5,953 nt of DNA, from NCBI GenBank assembly GCA_028699365.1, contig JAQVUQ010000183.1, positions 1 to 5,953 on the forward strand, read 5' to 3'. The position numbers and the translations under genes are program-made. A model generated the notes under the pieces. It was not told the origin of the DNA. It made no database searches and was given only the letters and a program-made list of their open reading frames with translations. Of the stretch, positions 1-4,104 are shown piece after piece (positions within the stretch are counted from its first letter, which is position 1; each line of letters opens with the position of its first letter). The DNA comes from UBA5359 sp028699365 [NCBI: bacterium]. Its GTDB lineage: Bacteria; UBP13; UBA5359.

Positions 1-148
1 ACAAGGGGCGGAAAAGATACTCTTTGCCACGGATTCCCCCTGGGCGGAACAAGCGGAGGAACTGGAAGCCGTCGACGATCTGGAGCTCAGTCCGGATGAG
101 AAGAAGCTTGTGCTTGGCGACAATGCCGCTAGAATACTGGAGATATAG
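1..148 (+). CDS. Amidohydrolase family protein, C-terminal fragment
   Basis: This is the last 48 codons of a gene that begins left of the window; the frame starts at base 2 and ends with TAG at 146-148. The peptide contains ILFATDSPW near its start and LGDNAARILEI at its end. Both are typical of the C-terminus of the metal-dependent amidohydrolase superfamily (Amidohydrolase_2 / COG2159 type): an [F/Y]-[G/A]-[T/S]-D-x-P strand, where the Asp is often a metal or catalytic ligand, and a final GxNAxRLL helix packing on the TIM barrel. The substrate cannot be told from this fragment, and most metal-binding residues lie outside the window. It is followed 78 bp later by an AraC regulator on the same strand. 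A second, broken segment with a similar C-terminal motif precedes the other AraC gene (2038-2205). Confidence 0.72.
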   Translation, partial: QGAEKILFATDSPWAEQAEELEAVDDLELSPDEKKLVLGDNAARILEI

Positions 149-158
149 TCCGTCTATA

Positions 159-200
159 GCTCTCCGTAGGTGATACTATTTTGATCTGCGCTTGGAGAGC
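159..200 (+). promoter_or_regulatory. Inverted repeat GCTCTCC-N28-GGAGAGC, possible operator
   Basis: Perfect 7-bp arms lie at 159-165 and 194-200, between the amidohydrolase stop and the AraC start. The right arm sits between the proposed -35 and -10 elements at 181-208. No T-run follows, so it does not look like an intrinsic terminator. A regulator binding here could control the AraC gene, but 7-bp arms across 28 bp could arise by chance. Confidence 0.28.
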
Positions 201-208
201 ACTATAAA
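181..208 (+). promoter_or_regulatory. Candidate promoter for the first AraC gene
   Basis: TTGATC (181-186) and TATAAA (203-208) are separated by 16 bp. They match the sigma-70 consensus at 4/6 and 5/6 positions and lie just upstream of the AGAGG ribosome binding site at 218-222. The gene could equally be read through from the amidohydrolase 78 bp upstream. Confidence 0.35.
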
Positions 209-226
209 AAGGCTTACAGAGGAATC

Positions 227-1081
227 TTGAAACCAACAACTAACAACCAACAACTAGCAACTGCGCTCGAAGAGCGCATCTTCAGGGCGGATACGGATTT
301 TCCCGTTAAGGTAGCCTGGGCATCGGGTAAGCTTAGCGGCAGAGGGGCGCTGGCTTACCACGGGGAGATGGAATTGCATTTCATCAAGAGGGGTGAGGGC
401 GCCTACTTCATAGCAGACAATAGTTATTCTTATCAGAAAAACCATCTTATTGTGATACTTCCGGACGTTATTCACAGATCCATGCCACACCCTGATTCCG
501 ATTCTTATCTTGAGAAATGGTCTCTCTTCTTTCCCCTGTCTCTTCTTCCGGGAAAACTTAATATGCCGGAACGCTCCTCTTGCCTGGAACTGGATGAGAG
601 AGCGGCTACGGAAGCCGAGGTCGTTTTTCGTATCGTAGAAGAGGAGAAGCGCAGCCGGGATACACTCTGGAAAGAGATAGTAACCAACCAGTTGGAACGA
701 ATACTTATGCTGGCCGTGCGGGCCGGCACGAAGGTCGATACCGATCGGCCGGAGAATCCGCTGGTAAAGAAGTTGATACGGTATATAGAAGAGCATTTCA
801 GAGAGGAATTGAATCTTACAGTGCTCATGGAAGAGTTCTCATATTCTCCCAGCCATATATCCAGGGTTTTCAAACAGTGTACAGGCTTGAACCTTCACCA
901 GTATATAATACAACGACGTATCGCCGAGGCTAAAAGACTGCTGGAAGAAGGGGCGTTGAAGGTGGATGCCGTATCCAGTGAAGCAGGTTTCAGCGATTTC
1001 TCCCTGTTCAATCGTAACTTCAAGAGCATCACCGGCTTTACTCCCGCCGCCTATCGCAAAATATCACATCCGGATGCCTGA
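227..1081 (+). CDS. AraC family transcriptional regulator (cupin sensor + HTH_18), copy 1
   Basis: A 284-residue cytoplasmic one-component regulator. Residues about 41-85 form the N-terminal AraC-binding cupin: H45, E49 and H51 in YHGEMELHFIKRGEGAYFIAD, with a later His at 83. Such pockets often bind small molecules, frequently sugars. Residues about 177-281 are the DNA-binding domain, with two helix-turn-helix units near 197-220 (SYSPSHISRVFKQCTG) and 246-270 (EAGFSDFSLFNRNFKSITG), followed by FTPAAYRK. The start is TTG at 227: it is preceded by AGAGG (218-222), a stop lies upstream in frame at 182-184, and no other ATG/GTG/TTG occurs before the cupin. Codons 2-12 are made by a heptanucleotide tandem repeat. 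The C-terminal tail after YRK and the TGA stop lie inside the direct repeat at 1057-1083. It is paralogous to the AraC gene at 2305-3147, sharing KRGxGAYFIAD, QKN, SYLEK, QYIIQRR and EAKRLL. The ligand is unknown. Confidence 0.93.
   Translation: MKPTTNNQQLATALEERIFRADTDFPVKVAWASGKLSGRGALAYHGEMELHFIKRGEGAYFIADNSYSYQKNHLIVILPDVIHRSMPHPDSDSYLEKWSLFFPLSLLPGKLNMPERSSCLELDERAATEAEVVFRIVEEEKRSRDTLWKEIVTNQLERILMLAVRAGTKVDTDRPENPLVKKLIRYIEEHFREELNLTVLMEEFSYSPSHISRVFKQCTGLNLHQYIIQRRIAEAKRLLEEGALKVDAVSSEAGFSDFSLFNRNFKSITGFTPAAYRKISHPDA
231..262 (+). repeat. Heptanucleotide tandem repeat AAC(C/T)AAC at the AraC start
   Basis: Four heptamers AACCAAC / AACTAAC / AACCAAC / AACTAGC occupy 231-258, with a partial fifth (AACT) to 262; equivalently, a 14-bp unit occurs twice with one mismatch. 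It starts two bases after the TTG codon and encodes PTTNNQQLAT. Seven is not a multiple of three, so gain or loss of a single unit would shift the reading frame of the regulator. Confidence 0.85.
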
Positions 1082-1083
1082 TA
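1057..1083. repeat. Hairpin-forming direct repeat, copy A (left of the TA module)
   Basis: This 27-bp segment begins CAAAATATCACA and ends TGCCTGATA. It matches 1985-2011 at 23 of 27 positions without gaps. It contains an imperfect hairpin: ATATCA (1061-1066) pairs with TGATAT (1079-1084), CATC with GATG inside that, and a CC bulge lies on the 3' side; the centre CATCCGGATG is a perfect palindrome. It overlaps the last codons and stop of the upstream AraC gene and ends 16 bp before the toxin stop. It may be a terminator-like hairpin between the convergent genes, although no T-run follows, or an element boundary. Confidence 0.72.
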
Positions 1084-1098
1084 TGGTGTTGCTTGACT

Positions 1099-1620
1099 CT
1101 AAAGCCCCATCCGGGCGATATCTTTAATGGTTTTATAGAGGTGCAGCGGGCCGGTTGTCAGTTCTTCAAAATCGTATTTCCGGTAGAAATCTGCAGCTTG
1201 TTCATGCAGTGCGTCCACGATCAGAGCATGTACTCCGACCTGTCGCGACAGAAGCAGAGCGCTGCGCTGGGCGTGCATAAGCAACCGAATCCCGATTCCC
1301 TGTCCATGATAGCGCTTATCGACGGCAAGCTTGCCGAGAAGAAGTGCAGGAACTCTTCTAACGCCGGACTTTCCCTGTAACTCGTCGGGGGCCAGTGAGG
1401 TCATCGACAGAGTATAGTAACCGACGATTTGTGTACAACCGGGCTTAGTAACAGCAATCCATACTTGCGCGTAGCCTTTGTCTACATGCTGGCGGGCGAT
1501 GAATTTAAGATAGTCGTTGAGTTCAGTCTCTCCACAGTCAAAAGTGACCCGGTCATGAACGGTTCTATCCAGACGTTCAATGATAAGCGGTGTGGGAGGC
1601 ATGGATTGGCAGGCTACCAT
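1099..1620 (-). CDS. GNAT-family acetyltransferase toxin of a type II TA module (TacT/AtaT-like)
   Basis: A 173-residue single GNAT domain. The family toxins transfer acetyl from acetyl-CoA to the amino group of the aminoacyl moiety of charged tRNA and so stop translation; that activity is inferred from family membership. Visible landmarks are HDRVTFDCGETELNDYL (residues 22-38), typical of TacT/AtaT-type toxins; GYYTLS (67-72); the RxxGxG acetyl-CoA pyrophosphate loop in RYHGQGIG (103-110); LIVDA (133-137); and FYRKYDF (145-151), whose Y146 corresponds to the conserved catalytic Tyr. The usual FGF is YDF here, with Asp replacing Gly at residue 150. Length is normal. The ATG at 1618-1620 overlaps the antitoxin stop within ATGGTAG (7-nt overlap), so translational coupling is likely; M7 is an alternative start. 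The gene converges on the AraC gene with 17 bp between stop codons. Confidence 0.92.
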   Translation of the reverse strand: MVACQSMPPTPLIIERLDRTVHDRVTFDCGETELNDYLKFIARQHVDKGYAQVWIAVTKPGCTQIVGYYTLSMTSLAPDELQGKSGVRRVPALLLGKLAVDKRYHGQGIGIRLLMHAQRSALLLSRQVGVHALIVDALHEQAADFYRKYDFEELTTGPLHLYKTIKDIARMGL

Positions 1621-1916
1621 ATCTGCCTATCGTCCTCATTCCGGCCGAGCTTGAATAGTTCCATTGCCTTTTGGGTTGCTTCACCGGGTTCTCTCGGCGG
1701 ACGATCAATGGATGAGGTGAAGCGATTCCATTCATCCTTATCCAATCGAATTACCGATTCGTCACGGAGCGTTTCCGATGCCACGTTTACCAGCGTATGG
1801 ATCACAAAATCCGATGTTGAGAAGCCGAAAACTTGAGCGGCTTTCTCGATCAACCGTTTATGTTCAGGAGATATCCTGCAACTCAAACTTTCCGATTTGA
1901 TGCGCGATGTTGACAT
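1614..1916 (-). CDS. DUF1778 ribbon-helix-helix antitoxin (TacA/AtaR-like)
   Basis: A 100-residue antitoxin encoded directly upstream of the GNAT toxin. Residues about 10-50 are the ribbon-helix-helix DNA-binding domain: the strand SLSCRIS, then HKRLIEKAAQVFGFSTSDFVIHTLVNVA, typical of DUF1778. The C-terminal part, VIRLDKDEWNRFTSSIDRPPREP, carries the L-[S/D]-x-E/D-x-W-x-x-F and PP features by which family members wrap around and block the toxin. The ATG at 1914-1916 is supported by an exceptionally strong ribosome binding site: AGGAGGTGAT on the minus strand (revcomp of 1921-1930), 8 nt upstream. Strong antitoxin translation with the toxin coupled behind it fits the expected antitoxin excess. 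The complex probably represses its own promoter at 1938-1966. Confidence 0.92.
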   Translation of the reverse strand: MSTSRIKSESLSCRISPEHKRLIEKAAQVFGFSTSDFVIHTLVNVASETLRDESVIRLDKDEWNRFTSSIDRPPREPGEATQKAMELFKLGRNEDDRQIW

Positions 1917-1937
1917 GTCATATCACCTCCTATCGTC

Positions 1938-1966
1938 AATATACCACAATGTATTGCATATGTCAC
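1938..1966 (-). promoter_or_regulatory. Promoter and likely autoregulatory region of the toxin-antitoxin operon
   Basis: On the minus strand, GTGACA (1961-1966, 5/6) and TATATT (1938-1943, 5/6) are exactly 17 bp apart, with an extended -10 TG at 1946-1945. Transcription would start near 1931, leaving a very short leader that begins at the Shine-Dalgarno sequence. An imperfect inverted repeat, CAATATAC at 1937-1944 against GTATTG at 1951-1956, overlaps the -10 and spacer, where a ribbon-helix-helix repressor could bind. Confidence 0.68.
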
Positions 1967-1984
1967 ACGCTAAAACCGAAATAA

Positions 1985-2011
1985 CAAAATATCACACCTC
2001 GGTGCCTGATA
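1985..2011. repeat. Hairpin-forming direct repeat, copy B (right of the TA module)
   Basis: This is the second copy of the repeat at 1057-1083, in the same orientation and 928 bp away, outside any intact gene and just upstream of the toxin-antitoxin promoter. It keeps CAAAATATCACA and TGCCTGATA exactly. Its inner hairpin is CACC-TC-GGTG instead of CATC-CG-GATG: two of the four differences swap a T-A pair for a C-G pair and the other two fall in the centre. The outer stem TATCA/TGATA and the CC bulge are kept. Confidence 0.7.
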
Positions 2012-2037
2012 ATGACATTGTTTCCGTCAGTCAATAA

Positions 2038-2205
2038 ATGATATCTATAAAGAATAGAGCCGTGGAGCTACCTCTGGATGGAACTGCTTTTGAGATCGAA
2101 CTGCAGAGGTTGATAGATGATTCAAGCCTCGGCAGGATCTCTTAGGGAAATGCCCGGAAGCTTCTTGAATTGACAGGAAATCTTATAGCAGCTATAGAAT
2201 TATGA
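2038..2205 (+). pseudogene. Decayed amidohydrolase C-terminus with an in-frame TAG
   Basis: One frame reads from ATG 2038 through 35 sense codons (ending DDSSLGRIS), meets TAG at 2143-2145, then continues GNARKLLELTGNLIAAIEL to TGA at 2203-2205. The joined text LGRIS-stop-GNARKLLEL fits the LGGNARRLLGL-type terminal helix of Amidohydrolase_2 proteins and parallels LGDNAARILEI at the end of the gene at 1-148. A stop (2035-2037) lies just upstream in the same frame, and no recognisable barrel sequence precedes it, so this is at best a 3' remnant. TAG ends four neighbouring genes, so readthrough is unlikely. A proposed promoter for the next gene lies in the last 40 bp. The stretch is too short for certainty; it could be chance coding-like sequence. 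Confidence 0.48.
2170..2198 (+). promoter_or_regulatory. Candidate promoter for the second AraC gene
   Basis: A perfect -35 TTGACA (2170-2175) is followed after 17 bp by TATAGA (2193-2198, 4/6). A perfect TATAAT also occurs at 2208-2213 but has no good -35 at 16-18 bp. Either would give a leader of roughly 85-100 nt ahead of the ATG at 2305. The promoter lies inside the decayed amidohydrolase segment. Confidence 0.45.
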
Positions 2206-2245
2206 ATTATAATGTATGCTATGGTAAGCAAGCAGGCAGGCATAT

Positions 2246-2286
2246 ACTATTGATAATAGTGGTGTCATAAGAACTCTTCCGGAAGA
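2246..2286 (+). promoter_or_regulatory. Two palindromes upstream of the second AraC gene, possible operators
   Basis: ACTATT-GAT-AATAGT (2246-2260) is a perfect inverted repeat with a 3-bp centre. TCTTCCGGAAGA (2275-2286) is a perfect 12-bp palindrome 18 bp before the start codon. The 8-mer ATACTATT at 2244-2251, followed directly by GAT, also occurs at 173-180 before the first AraC gene, followed there by TTGAT. These could be autoregulatory sites; binding is not shown. Confidence 0.35.
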
Positions 2287-2304
2287 AAGCGAGAGAAGTA
2301 TAAA

Positions 2305-3147
2305 ATGATCGCTTTTGCTAAGCCTTTCCACCAGGCGATTTTTGAAGGACCGGTTGAACTGCCGGTTAGAGCCAGTTGGACATGGTCCCAATACCCCGCC
2401 AAACCGCTAACCTATCATGAGGAGTGCGAATACCACCTGATCAAAAGAGGTCACGGTGCTTACTTTATCGCAGATAGGAAATATGATTATCAGAAGAATA
2501 CACTGGTAATCATAAGATCGAACGAAGTTCACGCTTGTCTGCCTGAACCCGGTTCTTATCTGGAGAAAGCCACTCTCTATTTGCCGGTCTCTCTGGTAAA
2601 GGAGCAGCAAGCTGATTTTTTCATCAATGATGGGAACTTTCATCATGTCCTTAACCTGTCGGAGCAGGAAGCTACCGCAATTGAAATTATCGTGAATACC
2701 GTCTGCCGGGAGTTGGAGGCTAAAGATGTCGGATGGGATGTGATAGTTAAAGCTATGGCAGCACATTTTCTGTCTCTCACCAGGAGGGCTATGCTGCATG
2801 CTCAACAAGCACCGGTCACCAGCACCAATACCCTTGTTCGTCAATTGGTAGATTACATAGAAAGTAACTATAACCAGCCGTTGATGTTGTATTCCATGGC
2901 AAAAGATGTTGGCTGCGATCCCAGCTATATCTCGCGTCTTTTTAAACGGCATACCGGCCTGTGTTTTAAGCAATACATAATTCAACGCCGGGTAACTGAG
3001 GCAAAGAGATTGCTAAGGGAGAATAACGATTTGCCTGTGGATGCAATTTCACAAAGAGTTGGGTTTGGGGATTTTGTTGTTCTCAACCGTAATTTCAAGT
3101 TGCTTACAGGCATGACGCCATCCGCTTATCGGCGCATGCTGGTGTAG
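2305..3147 (+). CDS. AraC family transcriptional regulator (cupin sensor + HTH_18), copy 2
   Basis: A 280-residue regulator of the same architecture as the one at 227-1081. The N-terminal cupin has H38, E42 and H44 in YHEECEYHLIKRGHGAYFIAD and H76 in the later NEVH. The C-terminal AraC domain spans about 175-280, with helix-turn-helix units in MAKDVGCDPSYISRLFKRHTG and ISQRVGFGDFVVLNRNFKLLTG, then MTPSAYRR. Length is normal for the family. The start is ATG 2305, behind a purine-rich GAGAGAAG stretch. The DNA-binding half is close to that of copy 1 (QYIIQRR, EAKRLL, FNRNFK/LNRNFK), so both may recognise related sites, while the region between the domains has diverged. It lies 190 bp upstream of the pseudopilin and hydrolase genes on the same strand and is the obvious candidate for controlling them. 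The inducer is not identifiable; a sugar is a guess from context. Confidence 0.93.
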   Translation: MIAFAKPFHQAIFEGPVELPVRASWTWSQYPAKPLTYHEECEYHLIKRGHGAYFIADRKYDYQKNTLVIIRSNEVHACLPEPGSYLEKATLYLPVSLVKEQQADFFINDGNFHHVLNLSEQEATAIEIIVNTVCRELEAKDVGWDVIVKAMAAHFLSLTRRAMLHAQQAPVTSTNTLVRQLVDYIESNYNQPLMLYSMAKDVGCDPSYISRLFKRHTGLCFKQYIIQRRVTEAKRLLRENNDLPVDAISQRVGFGDFVVLNRNFKLLTGMTPSAYRRMLV

Positions 3148-3179
3148 TTGTGAAATTTCTCTTTGGCGGTCAGGCGTTA

Positions 3180-3295
3180 AATTACAGGTCATATTTTATT
3201 ACCTCGTGGCCAGTATTCTTATTGCATAGCGGTATGCAGTAAGGTAAACTAAGCATAGCAAACCGGTTGCTACAGTTCCGGTTTAGCCTGTAATT
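3180..3295 (+). promoter_or_regulatory. Predicted three-way-junction leader structure before the pseudopilin gene
   Basis: Four sets of complementary segments nest without conflict. P1 pairs 3180-3188 with 3287-3295 (9 bp, AATTACAGG/CCTGTAATT). P2a pairs 3199-3203 with 3243-3247 (5 bp). P2b pairs 3219-3228 with 3233-3242 (10 bp, one G-U, GCGG tetraloop). P3 pairs 3260-3266 with 3278-3284 (7 bp, AAACCGG/CCGGTTT, 11-nt loop). P1 closes 42 nt before the start codon at 3338. A direct repeat GCATAGC (3224-3230, 3253-3259) lies inside. It does not match a riboswitch class I can recall. It could act as RNA, or the repeats could be DNA sites for the adjacent AraC protein. I found no convincing promoter in 3148-3337. 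Confidence 0.42.
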
Positions 3296-3337
3296 GGTGG
3301 TGTAAAGTGTGTTAGAAATCAAAGGGGGAGTGATGAA

Positions 3338-4060
3338 ATGTCAGGAAATAATGAAATAGTAGTAAAAAGAGGCGGCAATTATTACGGATTTACGCTGATA
3401 GAATTGCTCGTTGTTATTGCTATAATAGCACTGTTGGCGTCCATCCTGTTCCCGGTGTTCGGGCAGGCCAGGGAAAAGGCCAGGCAGGCAGTGTGCCAGA
3501 GCAATATGAAGCAATTATTTAACGCTATGATGATGTATGTCCAGGATTACGATGAGACTTTTCCTGTAGGCTATTTTAAGGATGCCAACGGTCAGGATGC
3601 AACATGGACATGTTCCCTGTACCCTTATCTGGGAGGCAAAGATACAAACAGGACTACTTTCAGAGCTAATGTAACGACAAGGTCCGTTTACTTCTGTCCC
3701 AGCCAGCCGTTTGAGCCCAATTACAGCGGTGTGGAGAGCTACCCTTCGTACGGCCTGAATGCTTATCTTTGTGCTGCCAAAACCAGCCCATCCTGTAAGC
3801 CTGGGGCACCTCTGGCGGCCATAAAGCGTGATCACGGAAGCGTAGTCCTTCTGGCTGATGTGCAGTATGCTTCTAATCGGCCTGGGTTGGGTTTTCGTAT
3901 CTTGACCGGCTCCTATTTCTCTGCCAGGCATAGCGGACGGTGTGCGGTATTATGGGTAGATGGGCATATAAGCCTTTTGGATAAAATCTGGGCGTCCAAT
4001 AATGGTATGACTGGGGAGGATATTCTTGACTATGCGGATCTTTCCTCCTATTACTTATAA
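3338..4060 (+). CDS. Type IV pilin-like protein with H-X9-DG C-terminus (DUF1559-type pseudopilin)
   Basis: A 240-residue protein. The first 17 residues end in Gly and are followed by [20 protein letters not shown], a class III (type IV prepilin) signal: prepilin peptidase would cut after G17 and methylate F18, with the conserved Glu at mature position 5 (E22) and a transmembrane helix to about residue 37. The helix continues as [13 protein letters not shown] and SNMKQL...[10 protein letters not shown]. The globular part holds several Cys, and near the end H198 is followed by exactly nine residues and D208-G209, the H-X9-DG signature seen in large paralog families of Armatimonadota, Planctomycetota and Lentisphaerota. 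Their function is largely unknown; presumed surface or secretion-system pseudopilins. Start ATG 3338 has GGGGGAG (3324-3330) 7 nt upstream. The hydrolase-like gene begins 44 bp downstream, so an operon is likely. Confidence 0.93.
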   Translation: MSGNNEIVVKRGGNYYGFTLIELLVVIAIIALLASILFPVFGQAREKARQAVCQSNMKQLFNAMMMYVQDYDETFPVGYFKDANGQDATWTCSLYPYLGGKDTNRTTFRANVTTRSVYFCPSQPFEPNYSGVESYPSYGLNAYLCAAKTSPSCKPGAPLAAIKRDHGSVVLLADVQYASNRPGLGFRILTGSYFSARHSGRCAVLWVDGHISLLDKIWASNNGMTGEDILDYADLSSYYL

Positions 4061-4104
4061 ACATATAGGATGTTACTGAATATGCTGAAAGAAGGTATAT
4101 GAGT

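Noticed and set aside
715-730. GC-rich inverted repeat CGTGC...GCACG as a terminator or REP element.
   Set aside because: It lies inside the coding sequence of the first AraC regulator, has short arms and no T-run.
1093-1836. Plus-strand ORFs at 1093-1380 and 1429-1836.
   Set aside because: They lie antisense to the well-supported toxin and antitoxin genes and their translations show no recognisable domain.
2143-2145. TAG inside the amidohydrolase-like frame as a recoded codon (for example pyrrolysine).
   Set aside because: TAG ends the genes at 1-148, 1099-1620, 1614-1916 and 2305-3147, and the surrounding frame is only a short stub with a stop just upstream; decay is simpler.
2208-2213. 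Perfect TATAAT as the main -10 for the second AraC gene.
   Set aside because: No acceptable -35 lies 16-18 bp upstream; TTGACA at 2170 is 32 bp away and pairs better with TATAGA at 2193.
3180-3295. Cyclic-di-GMP-I (GEMM) riboswitch, considered because these often precede pilin genes.
   Set aside because: The conserved GEMM core sequences and GNRA tetraloop are absent; only the general idea of multiple stems fits.
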